Shown: positions 1 through 14,047 of the stretch, one piece after another
Layout of the letters: each line of letters opens with the position of its first letter
Numbering within the stretch: the first letter of the stretch is position 1
Origin: Whitmania pigra
Lineage: Eukaryota > Annelida > Clitellata > Hirudinida > Haemopidae
DNA: 64,000 nt
NCBI GenBank assembly: GCA_021613335.1
Contig: JAJTWR010000458.1
Coordinates: 273,501 to 337,500, forward strand
Direction: 5' to 3'
Notes under the pieces: model-generated
The model's database searches: none
What the model saw: only the letters and a program-made list of their open reading frames with translations
Told to the model about the DNA's origin: nothing
Made by a program: the position numbers and the translations under genes

Positions 1-1163
<1,163 letters not shown>

Positions 1164-1168
1164 CTGAA

Positions 1169-1469
1169 ATGCATTAAGGTTAGAGCCTCAGTCCTACAAA
1201 ACAGACCGCGAGAATCAAGACATTTGCCAATACCATCTTCGATGCCGGTTGCAGAGTTAATGAGTCGTTGGGGCACATCATACAGCGCTGTCGCAGTACT
1301 GGCGGTCCTAGACCTAAACATAACGCCTTAGTGGAGATGCTGGCAGGAAAATTGAGTGCAATGGGGTTCATCGCCAGGATTGAACCCAGAATCGCAAACC
1401 TCCAGATTTGTGTGCATTCAGAATATGTCGTGTGCGATGTGGCAGTGGGATCAGACTCTGCCGACTGAT
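1169..1469 (+). pseudogene. Non-LTR retrotransposon RT C-terminal fragment
   Basis: One frame reads through a motif of the type C-x4-ESLGHIIQRC, then a conserved H-N-A-L-V-E-M-L stretch, and ends at a TGA at about 1467. This resembles the zinc-knuckle region after the RT domain of R2/NeSL-like non-LTR elements (pattern C..C...E-LGH-I..C followed by R-x-H-N). The usual first cysteine of the knuckle is missing and no RT catalytic core lies upstream, because the fragment abuts the (AAT)n array. It is a 5'-truncated relic. Clade assignment is by memory of the motif only. Confidence 0.6.
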
Positions 1470-1499
1470 AAAATTCATTTCTCAAAGGTTTAAAAATAT

Positions 1500-1961
1500 G
1501 AACTGCTGGGAATCTACCAATGGATGAAGGAAAATAAAACAAAAAGCATGTGTGAACCAACTAACAGCAGAGATTTACCAATTTGCAATAAGAACCATCG
1601 TCGATTCTCGATGCAAACCTTTATAATTATTTTCTCCTACATTGCAAACTCAAAGATCGCTCACAAAATCCCCCATGCCAATGGTAAGTTTTGTTGCTCG
1701 CGAATTTGTGAAACGTTGAAACACTGCATATTCGACATATTTGTGCTCAGCCACTCTAAGTTTTTATCTTGCTGAATCAAAAACAGGCTTCTCGTACATT
1801 TGCTTTACCATGTCAGCCTTCCTTTTCCATTCTGATATGGTGTTGATGGAATGCCATGCTGCCGACAAAGGTCCATCTGTTTCTTTTTGTAGCTGCAGTA
1901 TGATTTCATTCTTTCTCTCAATTGACTGATTGTCCACTTTTCTCTTAATATCTCCAGACAT
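1500..1961 (-). pseudogene. pogo/Tigger-like transposase N-terminal relic
   Basis: Starting at an ATG at 1961, the minus strand encodes a Lys/Arg-rich helix-turn-helix segment that includes NTISEWKRKADMVKQMYEK. This matches the psq/CENP-B-type HTH of pogo-like transposases (usual form: STISNWKKN.DKI). After an in-frame TAA at about 1764 the same frame continues with VAEHKYVEYAVFQRFTNSRA, the position of the second CENP-B HTH, and then meets another stop near 1656. With two in-frame stops and no DDE domain in view, it is an inactive fragment. Confidence 0.55.
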
Positions 1962-2194
1962 TTTTAGAACTAAAAATTAGAACAGAAAAAAAAAACAAAA
2001 TAAGTACAACGTTTTACCTCTAAGACAAAATCAGTAAGGGTGGATTGTGTTCGGCGACACAAATGAATCGACATAACCGATGAGAAAATGCTGCGACTAA
2101 GTGGGAATTTTGCGGTCCCAGTTAAAAGTCGCCGATTAGTCACGGGGATTGAGATAACTGATGTAAAGTGGCGAATTCGGCTCTCTATTGCGCT

Positions 2195-3407
2195 CAGGGG
2201 CGCAACCAGCGAAAAATGCTGGGGGGGGGCTCAAGTTTAGAAAAGCCCGACGCAGTCGAAAAATTTTTGAAACTGTTCAAATCAATACTACTAATTTTAA
2301 TTAATAAAGAATTAAAGATAGAACTGATTATTATTATAAGTTTTTATTTATAAGTCTGCAGTCTTTTTTTGTATCTTTAATAATTTATTAATGAGCTTGA
2401 CTATCTTCTGTTTCAAAGTTTCAAGCCAGTTAAAGCAACTGTAAAAAAAAAGTTTATGATATGTTTAAAATTGTAATATGATATGATTGATATCCTAAAC
2501 ATTTCACCTAATCTAAATTATGTATAAAATTAAGATCCTAAACAGTTTAAAACAATTTTGAAATGTTGTAGTCTAAATTACATTTTGATGTGTTTACAGT
2601 TACAAAATAATTTTTCGATCAATCTGTGAAAATCTGTTCACCATTTTATTTACTGGAAGAAGTGCAGTAGTTGTTTTGTTCACAGATATTCTCAATAAAC
2701 TTTGCAAACGACAGGCAGACATAGTCGTCCCGAGATGACTTTTAATAAGGCGAAGTTTAGAAAATGCCCTTTCTGCATCTGATGACGTAAATGTCTGAGT
2801 AAGAGCAACATCGAGCATATGCAACTCGGGCTGAATGCTTGTGGCACAGAAAAGATCTTGTAGTTCGATACACGCATTGGGGTCAGACTGATCAGCACGT
2901 AAACTTGTCGATGTGAATTGGAGCTGTCTTTGCACAGTTTCAGCGTCTTTTCCATGAAGGTTACAGAATTCCGAAAGCTCGGGAGTCATTGTGCCATTCT
3001 GCAAAGCATCAAGAGCAGCCAAGGCAGGGTTGTCAAAACGACATTATCTGATCATCAGATAACCAGCGAAAAATGCTGAGGGGGGAGCTCAAGTTTAGAC
3101 AAGGGACGAAAGCCCGACGCAGTCGAAAAATTTTTGAAACTGTTTAAATCAAAACTACCAATTATAATTAATAAAGAATTAAAAATAGAACAGATTATTA
3201 TTATTATGAGTTTGACTATCTTCTGTCTACAGTCTTATTTTGTATCTTTAATAATTTATTAATGAGTTTGACTATCTTCTGTCTCAAAGTTTCAAACCAG
3301 TTAAATCCCCTTACCCCCCCCCCCCCACCAAAAAAAACCTGATCGGATTTGGAAAAATTGCAGGGTCTCTCCTATTAGCCCCTGCCCCCCCCCTAGTTGC
3401 GCCACTG
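2195..3407 (-). mobile_element. Non-autonomous hAT element, copy 1 (1213 bp)
   Basis: The element is bounded by imperfect TIRs, CAGGGGCGCAACCAG on one side and CAGTGGCGCAACTAG (reverse complement) on the other. It is flanked on both sides by the 8-bp target duplication ATTGCGCT (2187-2194 and 3408-3415), the hAT hallmark. Inside is a remnant of the transposase C-terminal dimerisation domain (2600-3022, minus), bracketed by two direct copies of a ~250-bp end module. Copies 2 and 3 in this window are near-identical, but this copy lacks about 20 bp of a G/C palindrome near the TIR at its right end. With no catalytic domain it must rely on a transposase made elsewhere. Confidence 0.93.
2600..3022 (-). 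pseudogene. hAT transposase C-terminal (dimerisation) remnant
   Basis: The 140-residue open frame has no ATG at its start. It contains SSDAERAFSKLRLIKSHLGT followed by TM-x4-RL-x-SLL, the conserved hAT C-terminal dimerisation signature (usual form: SAERSFSKLKLIK..LRSTM...RL..L). The DDE catalytic residues and zinc finger are absent, so it is an internal-deletion product carried inside the element rather than a gene. The frame is open in all three copies in the window, probably because they are young. Confidence 0.85.
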
Positions 3408-3415
3408 ATTGCGCT

Positions 3416-4005
3416 CTACATGTAATATCTTATATAATATTCGAAATTGTATAACTAGTTGTAATAATTTTAACTAATACAAAGTAATATAAAGCACTTA
3501 AATGCAACATAATTTTTAATGTTTTAATTATAGTATTATTATATTATATTATTATATAGTAAGCTCAAATTTCCTGATTTAATTTGCCACCAAATTTTAC
3601 AAAAATCGGCCTAAAATGCCTGTTTTGAAAAGATCGCTTCCTTCGAGGAGCCAACTGATGACATAGCTTTTTAATAATTAATGTAATTCATTAATATTTA
3701 ATGAGTTAATTCCTGTAGCTATGTAACCGATATTTATTACTTTACGATTTGATCAGGAAACGTTGGAGTATTACGTCATGCTTGCATTTGCAAATATGCA
3801 TTAACATGTTTCTTATTTTCATACGTTTGGCTTGCTAACGGCCTCCTATTGATTGTGATGGAAATTATTCAACTTCTGTTTTAGGCGTGCAGGCTCTCAA
3901 ACCAACAGCATTTAGCCACGAAGCCTGAAGCTTTAGCTATAGTTAGTTTTAGTTTACATAAAGATAATTACTGTTTACTTATTTATATTCAATGGAATTA
4001 AAATA
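3416..4005. other. AT-rich non-coding stretch
   Basis: AT-rich DNA between hAT copy 1 and the (ATT)n array. No gene, RNA or element signature is seen. Confidence 0.5.
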
Positions 4006-4314
<309 letters not shown>

Positions 4315-5838
4315 TTACTGTATTCCTTTCTGGATATTCATTTAGAGTGTTTTCATAGAAGTACGCGGACGAATCGAAGGCATCGATAAAAAAAGCAGAC
4401 GAGTTGATACAAGCGGTTCTTGACGTTCAAATTATATTTACAATCATAAGTGCTATTATAATTATTATTCCGAATGTTATTGTAATTTATGTTTTACTAA
4501 TTTTTAAAAAATTGTAATATTTTATATCTTTTAAAATATTAATAAAATGATATATTTATATTTTCAAATGTATTACTGAGCTGTTTTTATTTCCATTAAA
4601 CTTTAATAAATGATGTCTTCGAACTCTTCATTTAAAAATAAAACACTTAATTAATTGCAAATTTTACTTTAGCAATTTGAAGCTAAATTAAATTATTAAT
4701 TAAAATTAAGTTAAGTTATTACCTTAAATAAAGATAATTTAATTAAGTTGCTTGACATTCCCTCTTCATTTGTTTGGATAATAGACTTTTTTAAGCATGA
4801 AAAATGCAAAATGAAAATAATGCAAGTCTCTGAATAGAAATTAAATGCTTTTGCATCACGCAACAGCAGCAACTGAAAGTTCTGTGGAAAGAAGAACTGA
4901 ATGAGGAGAATACGTGAACATGTAATAAACGAGACATAAACGAGCAATTAATAAAATATTAATAAAAGGGCAATTACTGAAATATGAATAAATGGGCAAT
5001 TACTGAAATATGAATAAATGGGTCATTACTGAAATATGAATACAGATTGGCAGAGTCTGATCCCACTTCTATTTAATTAATTACTAATTACAACACTAAT
5101 TACTGAAATATGAATAAATGGGTAATCAATGAAATCAATGATTTAAAGAACAAAAGAATAATAACAGGAAATAATTGAAAGAAAACAGGGACAGCGAAAC
5201 ATTTGAATGAAAATTGAATGAATAAGAATTATTTTAAAGAACGGCTTTAATGATTTTATTTTCTATTATATTCTTTAACATTTTTAAATTACAGTTAAGC
5301 TTTTCTTAAACAACATTTGTTGCTATTTACAAGTAATTATTCTCCATATTGCTTAATATAGTTGTCGACAAATCATACTTCATTTGATGTTACTAAATTG
5401 TTTATTATGTAATAATAATAGATACTATTGGTGGGTCAAAATAAACTGTATTTATATTAACAATATCAATAATATTCACTGGTTAATTATGTACAACATG
5501 CACTTTTATCAAATATTTGGAACTGCTCACATAATTAATAAGATCAATTGAAATGATAGTCAAATCTTTGAATCAAGTCAAATCAAGTATATTGTATCAA
5601 ATACATCATTGTTATTCAAGGAGTTCATTATTATTCAAGTAGACCTAATTATAATTCAAGGAGCTCATAATTATTCAGAAAATTCGGTAATCATGCCAGG
5701 TTAGCAATGAAATCCCAACAAAGCTAAACAAGAGGTTCACTTGTTGAAAGTAGCAGCATAATTTATTAATTTATTAACTGATTTTTAAATTTAAAACTCA
5801 AGCTCAACCAATGAAAACAAAACAAAAGCAAAAATAAC
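4315..5838. other. AT-rich non-coding stretch with a 24-27 bp tandem repeat
   Basis: No gene is seen. At about 4965-5042 a unit containing CAATTACTGAAATATGAATA is repeated about three times in tandem, and one more copy lies at 5098-5124. Confidence 0.5.
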
Positions 5839-6072
5839 CTCCAATCCTGCCGGAGAATCCACTTTCTGTTGTCTCGATAATGATCTTTTGACATTTTTCG
5901 ACGATGGTGATGATGATGATGATGGAGCCTGCGATGATGACGACGTTGATGATGAACTGTGAGCTCGTGTGACGTTGAGATTGGAAAGCCAATTGAGATT
6001 CGTCAGGGAATCATCAACTAAGCTGCCCTTGTTACTGGACGCTACCTGAACATTTGGCGCATCTCCCGCCAT
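5839..6072 (-). CDS. Possible first exon of a FoxJ1-like forkhead factor (partial)
   Basis: The frame opens with an ATG at 6072 in a good Kozak context (GCCATGG) and gives 78 codons up to a plausible splice donor GAG|GTTATT at 5839/5838, phase 0. It contains DDSLTNLNWLSNLNV, which resembles the short conserved S-L-T-S/N-L-x-W-L-x-x-L/F-x-I/V motif N-terminal to the forkhead of FoxJ1 proteins. A Ser-rich linker and a basic end (VKRSLSRQQKVDSPAGLE) follow, and the forkhead domain would be expected in the next exon. No forkhead exon is visible between here and the left window edge, so it would lie beyond it, or this is a chance match. In the family, FoxJ1 drives motile-cilia genes. Assignment rests on one short motif. 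Confidence 0.35.
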
Positions 6073-6087
6073 GGCGATCGAAACTGT

Positions 6088-6142
6088 CAATCAACCGATC
6101 AATCAATCAATCAATCAATCAATCATCAATCAATCAATCAAT
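6088..6142. repeat. (AATC)n microsatellite
   Basis: A tetranucleotide run of about 12 units just upstream of the possible FoxJ1-like start. Confidence 0.9.
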
Positions 6143-7185
6143 CGTTTATCGACCAAGCAAACAAGCGATTAATGGTTGATTAATTGAAGTACCTATTAAG
6201 TCCTTAAAGCATTAATTACGATTTGTAGAGGACTTCTGTCGCTGTTGCTGTTAGCTGCAAGTTGATGATTTTAAAGACGAAAATACTAAAACTACTCAAA
6301 CAGCACTCCAAAGATTTCCATCAAGAAACGATTCTTACGCTCGCTATAAAGCCTATAAATCCTGCCACGAACCAAGTTTAGACACGTTCGATGTCCCAAT
6401 TGTTGATCAGAGTGTTGAGTTACAACTTATAAGTTAATAAATAATCTTTCAGCTTAATGTAAGAAGATAATGTTACGAGTTGTAAGATATACAGTCATAC
6501 ATGCAAACAATGACATGTTGTGTCTTAAGAAGATTCAATCTCTGTTTTTATCTTAAAGTACGTCACGCTCGAGGGATTGAGTGGGTCTAAGAAAATGTGA
6601 CATTTTGTGACATGGAAGTTAACCTATGTGTGACGTCACACAAATGCTAAATTTTCTGGAATTTATTCATCCAATTATCCATCCGTCCATCAGCAGTTAC
6701 ATTGAAAGGTGTTTTTCATCCTCATTGTCTTCATATCTTACCTCCACAGGTCTGCGCTACAGGACGAACGATGGGTCCCAGCAGAAATAGCAACAATAAC
6801 AACAATAACAACAATAACAAAAATAATAATAATAATAATTGTAATAATAATATAATAATTGTAATAATAATAATAATAATTGTAATAATAATAATAATAA
6901 TAGCAATAATATCATACTTAAATTAATTATTTTATATAATTATAATAATGCAGTTGTAACATTAATAACAATAATAATAACAGTTTCTTTATTTGGAAGC
7001 TAAAGACCTAGCCGATGTTGGTGCCAAGTGCCTGTGATTGGCCGAAAGACAAATGACGTCATAAATAAGCAAGGAGGTTGCTCCAGCAATGCAATAGGAA
7101 ATTTCCAATTCACCCATCCGTGACCTGCTTGAAGTAATACGTCGTAAGGCTCCAATCAAATGAACTTGCAAGGCAGTAAGCCTTG
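6143..7185. other. Non-coding stretch with AAC/AAT-type repeats
   Basis: Contains short runs of AACAAT and AATAAT at about 6788-6915. No gene is seen. Confidence 0.45.
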
Positions 7186-7345
7186 TAATGAATGTAATGA
7201 ATGTAATGAATGTAATGAATGTAATGGATGTAATGGATGTAATTAATGCAACGAATGTAATTAATGACATGTATGTAATGAATGCAACGAATGAGTTTAA
7301 TGTAATGGATGTAATGAATGTAATATATATGTAATGAATGTAATA
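7186..7345. repeat. 9-bp minisatellite (GAATGTAAT)n
   Basis: A 9-bp unit, GAATGTAAT, is repeated about 8 clean times and then degenerates with GGATGTAAT and similar variants. The periodic Ile-Thr-Phe frame on the minus strand is an artefact of the repeat. Confidence 0.9.
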
Positions 7346-9330
7346 CATGAATGTATATATAATGATCATGGATAGTGATGGCAACACAATACTGCGTGTT
7401 AGCAAATATTTTCGCCCAATCAGGCCTTTTTATGGCAATGTCACTTTTTTAATAACACTTTTGTCAATATTGTTATTTTATTATATTTAATATTTTATTT
7501 TGAAAGCGCATTATTACTTTTTAAAAATTAAGTCTAGAATCTCGACTCTAGATTAGATTTAATATAGTGCGTGTTATTTTTATTATTAAATCATTATCAT
7601 AATCATTTATCAAACCATCATTATCATCTTAAACAATAGGTTTTTTGTAATTAAGTCTGAGGTAAATTACCATAAAAACTTTACGATAACCGACGGTCAT
7701 TCATCCAGTGTAGTGGAGGATCCACGCTTGAAGGAACAAATTCAGGCATTCAAGATATTTGCGTCGCGCTCCAGCGAATTCGAAGTTTTTTTGATATTTA
7801 TTTCTTTTTTTTTTTGAAAAATCTTGAAAATACGATGTCAATGATATGATATCCTGCTGCTTTGAAATATTGAGGAGATGTGAGAAGCTTTCATGAGGAT
7901 TGAAAACTCTTCTTTGTTTACCAAATTCAACAATTTACATTTATTAATGTCATTACGAAATAGTAATGATGGTAATTACAATAATAATAAAATCTCAACT
8001 GTTGCAAATGTGCAAATATATTTTGTTTCGTTGTTGTTGAAAACAACTGGCCTTCTTGCACATTTTGAAACAATAGATCATACAACAAGTTCCAACACGT
8101 CGACTTGCGATGGTGATGCGTGTTCGTGAATGAAAGAAGGTAATTATTCTATTTACTCCCAGTCACATAAGTTCAATTGTCGCATTCCTTAACAACATTT
8201 TCAACGTTCCAAATTTATTTCACATTTAAATTTAATTATTCTTTACTTTTATTATGTTATTATGTTTGTTCTAAAAATAAACAATTTCAGTGTTTTAGCT
8301 TTTATAAACAACGATAATAAGTTAGAGAAACTCATGCGATCGGTTAGTACTTGAACTCCATGACTAATCGGCTATCAAAGATTAGATTAAGACATAATAA
8401 ATAATATATTTAATATTAAATATAATATTAAATTAATGATTAATTATAATAAAAATATTAATGACCCTCTTTAACCTTATATTGCAACAGCATATCGAAA
8501 AAGAATTTAACATGAAACACCTTTGAATTACTCGATTTTTGAGGCCAATAAAAGTTCATTTCATCAGGTTTGTTGCTAGGCGTTGGTTGCATGGTTTAGG
8601 CGTTTTTACTGTAGAAAATTAAACAATAATAATAATTGTTAGGTAGTATTTGTTGTTGATGTTGTTGATGCTGCTTGATGTAAGAAAAAAACATACATAC
8701 GTTGATTGAATAAGATTTACGATTGACTGACTTGTAAAATAATTGCTGCACATAGCCAGGCTATCTTCATCATTCTGTAAAGATGTCATTTCACTTATGT
8801 CATGTCACCCTTGTCAAAGCATGGATTCGAAGGTCATTCTCCTGCAACCTCCATTAAGAGCTTGACATTCACTTACTTCTACGTCGTCGACCTTACGTCA
8901 CTTTGAGTCGGGATTACGGAGATGCTGCGGAGAGGTTGCTCGATGAAGAAATGCTGAAATCCCGTGATTTTTACCTCGAGACCTAAGTTTGATTTGTGTC
9001 ACTCTCAAATGTTGGCGACATTTATCAAGTTATTGAATTTGTTCAACAAAGCCTGCCTTATTCATTTGCTGTTGAAATTCTATACTTTTATTCCAGGATA
9101 TTTAGTAATTGCTTGTTACTCCGCCAAGAATCCTCAGAGGAGTTTCACCAGTCTTCAAAGATTTCGGCCCTTTGAATCTCCTTACGTTTTCGGGGGGCCG
9201 CATCCAGTGATGTCTCTGTCGGTTTTGTCTTTTTGGACCCAACTCTTACAACCGGCTATGAGAGGCACTCGTTGGCCTTGTTATGTCACCAGTTACGAGC
9301 ACCAGTGGCCTCTTGCCACTTTCTATCAAC
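7346..9330. other. Non-coding stretch
   Basis: About 2 kb without a recognisable gene. The part after about 9150 may be further-decayed 3' sequence of the retrotransposon relic that follows. Confidence 0.45.
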
Positions 9331-9334
9331 ACCT

Positions 9335-10330
9335 GGAGTGCCTCATCTCTTCTAGGTCGGCTGCGACGGTCCAGTCGTTTGCCTCTGAAAGAATGTCTCG
9401 CCTGAGAGTTTGACATCTTTTTTTTCAGACGTGTGCGAAGTCCTCGCGCAAATAAATCTTTCGCTGTTTTGCGATCGTGCGCAAGTTCGCTTTGGAGACT
9501 GCTGCTTTTGCGGCCTCACACACTTCTCGAAGGACCTGGTTATATCGCCATGTGTAATGACCGTTGGCAAGGGCATACGCGCAATTGCTGAGCACGTGAT
9601 GCAGTGTCTCGGTCCCGCCACAAAGCTGACATTCGGTATCTTCTATCAAACCCTACTTCCGCAAATTGTCCCTGGAGGGCAACTGGTCATACATTGTCCT
9701 TATCGCGCAGGCAAGGACATCTTCCACATATCGCTCCAGGTAAGGGATCGTTGCATCACGTCTTTCCATGTTGTCCACTTACCCTGCTGAGATTGCTACA
9801 CCGTCCTCGTAACTCGGTCTTGTTCCACTTTTCGCCGCATTTCCTGGATAATTATAGCTGCTCTGACTGATGAGCTTGCCTGGGATAATTTTGGCAAGTG
9901 GTTCTATCCAAATGCATGACGGTATGTCTGGGTAAGACCTCTCACTTCCTCGAACATCAGCTCGGCAACTGATTCGTCGATCTCATTCTGCACTCGAAAT
10001 TTCCTTCTAGATCTGAGCAGTGGCTTGACTTCGCAGATCCTGCTGTCCGCCGAGTTGTTGAGCATCCACTGCGTTCTTATTTTGGAGAGTTTGTACACGA
10101 TGGACCTTAGTGGTAGTCGCAGTCTCGTGCTCCTACTGTAGAGGGCTACCGATGACAGCGCTGTAGGTAGGCCTAGCCATTTTATGGTGTATCGGTTAGC
10201 TTTTCTCTCCAACTTCTCGAACACTGACAAACCAATCTCATAGATGGTTAACGGCCAGAGCAGTCTTGGAAGGAGCACGAACTGGAGCAACCAGACTTTG
10301 AACTGCTCTTGCAGCAAATTTCGTCTTGTG
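9335..10330 (-). pseudogene. Non-LTR retrotransposon relic (post-RT region)
   Basis: From about 10,320 down, the minus strand encodes a 'thumb' segment with LPRLLWPLTIYEI and KWLGLP, typical of the region just after the RT core in R2/R4-like non-LTR retrotransposons. Further down, in another frame, comes a zinc knuckle CQLCGGTETLHHVLSNCAYA, then KAAVSKANLRTIAKQRK and DWTVAADLEE, which match the post-knuckle endonuclease region. Stops and frame changes interrupt it near 9,790-9,650 and below 9,425. The RT core is missing, so it is 5'-truncated and dead. Confidence 0.75.
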
Positions 10331-10595
10331 TAATTATGGGATGTACAAGTGTAAAAGCGAATTCATAAACCAATAGTAATAATGCTGAAAACACTCTTTC
10401 AATCTACTACCAATTCTGTAATTCACGACAACAATTGTCGCTTGTTCAACTTCAAATTGTCGAAATAATCAGACAAAATAAATTTTCAAATATTTCACAA
10501 TGTCTAAAACTAAAAAGATGACGAAAACATGTCGATTGGACATTTTGGACACAAACCGAGTAGAGCGGTTGGAGAAGGTAGAAAAGATGAGAAAT

Positions 10596-13500
10596 TCAAT
10601 GAGGAGCTTCGTTGTCACTGGAAGTTGTGCAATTGGAAGGTGTATAATAGGGACAGGACGAGTAATCGAACATAGAATAATCGGTTAAAAATGCATCTGA
10701 AGAATAGTGCTTTTTAGGCTCAGAAACTTCGTTGTTCTTGTCTTGTTCAATTTGATGTACTTTCGTTGTGCTTTCAACTTTTTGTTGAAGTAGATGGTCG
10801 CTTGGTTCATCGATCAGAATGCTGTCCAAGCTGTCCAAACTTGATCTTCTAGAAGAAGCAGAAGAATAGTTCGTCGACCCATCAACTCCTGAATCTTTGC
10901 TCACGGATCTTGAAATGTTGTTCCCGAATTTTGAATTCTTGCTCACCTCGTCATCCGATTTGACGTCGATCAAAGATCTGAGGTTTGATTCGATTTCAGA
11001 AGATGGAGTTTGAATTTGGCATTTATATGCCGAATGATCGTGAACAGAATCTTCGTGAGATGCAGCAAGGTTTTCGTCAGTCGTAAGATATTCGGGTATT
11101 GAAACTCCAGAACCAGATTCGCAGTTGGGAGCTGAATAAACAGGAATGTCTTTCAAGAAATGAACCCAATCATCGATGGCAGACTTATCGATGCAGGGAC
11201 TTATCGGAACGTTGCCTTCTCTGGACACAAGTCTATTGCATTTAACAAGATCTTTCAGTGTCAAATTTCTTTCTTGCTCTTTGTCTTCGAAGACTTCTGA
11301 TGGAAAGTTTTTAACATACTGTCGACCAAACAAATTCGAAAAACTCCACTGTTCATTGGCTAAGCGGAAGTGAGGTGAGATGAAGGCATTCGAAGGTGAA
11401 CAGCAAGGAATGCCAGGAACACCTTGTTGCTTGCTTCCACAACTCCTTTGAGGAAGATTACGACTTGAAGGAGAATGGGGGAATTTAGGATAGGTCATAT
11501 CTGTGCGAGTCAGATTATCCTTGTCGGTCTGTTGCGTGTGCAGTTCATTGTAAAAATTCGATGAGCTACAGAAATTTTTCTTCTGTGGAGAATCACAGTT
11601 TGTGAATTTAAAATAATTTTCGTAAGAAGGAAATCTGGTAAATCTGCGATCTCTCGATGGAGAATGTAAAAGGTTTTTAAGGTTTTCAAAATTCGTGGTT
11701 GCAGTTTTACATTTTTGTTCATTTTGACCAGGATCTGAAGAGAAACTTACAATTATTTCAGGCTTTTCGGGTAGTGACGCCAAGTTATGTGTCTCGTTTG
11801 TTATGGTTAAATTCTGAGAAATTTCACATTCTTCTGCTTCAATTGCCTCCAAGAGATCATCTCCAAGCGTCCCAATATTTTCATTGCTAGCCAAATTGTC
11901 ATAATCTTCCAAAGATTTGAGGAAACTATCGATTTCAGTCTTGAAGTCGAAATCCTTAATTTCTTGAGAGTTGCCAACTATTGATGGAGTCGAAGTTGGA
12001 CTCGCCGGTTTATCGACATCTGCAGCTCCATCTTCATTGATTGTATCGTTGCTCACTTTCCGAATGTTGGCCTTGGATTTCCTCTTCTTCGGTTTGTATT
12101 TGTATTCCGGAAATGTGGCTGAGTGAAGAACTTTGATGCGCTCAGCTTCTTTTATAAAAGGAATCCTTTCCTGATTTGACATGTTCTTCCATCTATCTCC
12201 TGAAAACAAATAAGATTTACTGAATGAGTGATCAAAGTTCAAAAGTCTCATTTAAGATTGTTTCCCGACATTTCAAATTGGTCTCAAAAAGAAACCTGAT
12301 AAAAACCCACTACAGCATGCAGCTCGAAAAATTAAAAAAAAAAGCGAAGCAATGGTCCGATTTCGTAAACTGACAAAAGATAAAAAGATCATTGCAAAAA
12401 CCTCAAGACTCTAGGGCTTTCCAGCAGATAAACATGTGGTCATATTTCAATCTTAGCTCAATCCAGAGGAGTTTCCATGGGTTTCGGCCCCTCCACCTCA
12501 TCATTATTAATTTGGTAACAAATTGACAATTTGGAAGAACATCTCTCACTGCTTAACAATGTCAAGTTGATAATAATATGTTGATAATTATCAAGTTGAT
12601 AATGTTAACCCTTTCCGCTTCACCTTCCGCCACCACTAAGCCATTGCCTTAACCTCTTAATACTTAGTGTTCAAGATTATTGTCAATTATTCAGATAAAT
12701 GTCACAAATTCATGAATTTAATAACATTTCTTTCCAATTTCTAATCCCAGCCACATTTCCAGATATCTGAAACTGAAGAATATTTAACAGTTGCGCTGAT
12801 TCAGAGACGATAGTGTTCTTTGAAAAGGCTTTCACTTTCTCAAATATTTCCTACAATATTATTTTTGTCAAAAGCAGAACATTCCTTGCTGTTGTTATAC
12901 GGAATATATGGCGCTAAATTAGGAATATTTTGAAAGCAGACAATGAAATAAGATGACAGTTTTGAAAGTTACAGATTTGCTGCTTTGAGGGACCAAATAA
13001 TCGAGCAAATATGGAGAATGTGCTAAAACAAAATCGAGACAAAAATAACGCTTTTATGTACAGTTGAATAGGCAGCAGATAGAACAGACATTTTCTAGAG
13101 TTTTTGTTAAAGACATACAATTTTGTTTAGTCTGGTTTGCTGAAGACCTTGAAGTCTTGATTTTGAACTAATTTAAGAATATCTAAATGCTGTGTCCATA
13201 ACAAATGACGAAACAAGCTGTACGGATTGTTCTAATACATTATTTTATACTTTACATTATTTAAGAAAAAATCATTTTGTAGCAAAGGATAAGGATTTGT
13301 GATGTAGGAACACTAACCCAGAATTTTACTGAGGTCAGGGTTCCGAACATGCGGCATGCATTTCGCTAACTTCTTTCTTTCTAACCTTGACCAAACCATG
13401 AATGCATTCATTGGCCTTCTAATGTGATCAGATTTCTTTGACTGATTTCGTTCACCATGATTTGACAATTGTGTTGAAGCAGAGACGGTGGTGTTCTTTG

Positions 13501-14047
13501 TATCTTGGAGTTGATTCGGTGGAAAATATTGGTCTTTGTCGAGGGAAAGGAAGGTAGGATTAGAAAATTCATTGACGGACAAATGAGACGTGACGTCACT
13601 TTCACCTCCAGCAAAATGTTCTAAAGTATCTTGGCGAGAATTGTTAAATTGGGCTCCTGAAAATTGGTAGCCAAAATGTTGATCAGAGCAATTTCTAAGC
13701 GGTTGGGAAAAGGCTTCGGCATTCATGCTCGGCTCCTGTGATACATCAAAGAATAAACATTGTTTCTTGTAATCAGAGTAGGTAGAAAAGTTCTTGTAGA
13801 AATCGTGGTTGTACTTTTCCAGCAAAGGAAGAGCGCTTTCCTCGAAACTCTTGAGGCCATCGCATCCGCTGTTTCCCAAGGACTGAGGACATCCACTCAG
13901 TGAAAAATCAATTATGTTTTGAACGCCATCTTCACCAACCTCATCATGTTCTTCATAATACGTTCTATCGATGTTTAATTCAAAATTGAGTTCATTAAAG
14001 TTGTCTTTCATTTCTTGAGCGTCCTTAGTTAATCTGCACAAGTCCAT
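10596..14047 (-). CDS. Sox-family HMG-box transcription factor
   Basis: Two coding exons, 14047-13318 and 12199-10596, join in phase 1 (donor G|GTTAGT, acceptor TTTTCAG|GA) to give 777 residues. The HMG box spans about residues 207-285. It opens with [20 protein letters not shown] and continues after the splice with [20 protein letters not shown] and [12 protein letters not shown]. The RPMNAFMVW core that bends DNA by minor-groove binding is intact. The second half looks most like SoxC, but the middle ([15 protein letters not shown]) is divergent, so the group is left open. The acidic N-terminal and long Ser-rich C-terminal regions lack recognised domains. The intron falls inside the HMG box; vertebrate SoxC genes are intronless. 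I chose the ATG at 14047; an in-frame GTG two codons upstream is not credible. A 5' non-coding exon may lie near 15,030. Confidence 0.9.

Noticed and set aside
8964..9870. Plus-strand frames of 88-149 residues
   Set aside because: They overlap the retrotransposon relic whose recognisable motifs (zinc knuckle, thumb) are on the minus strand.
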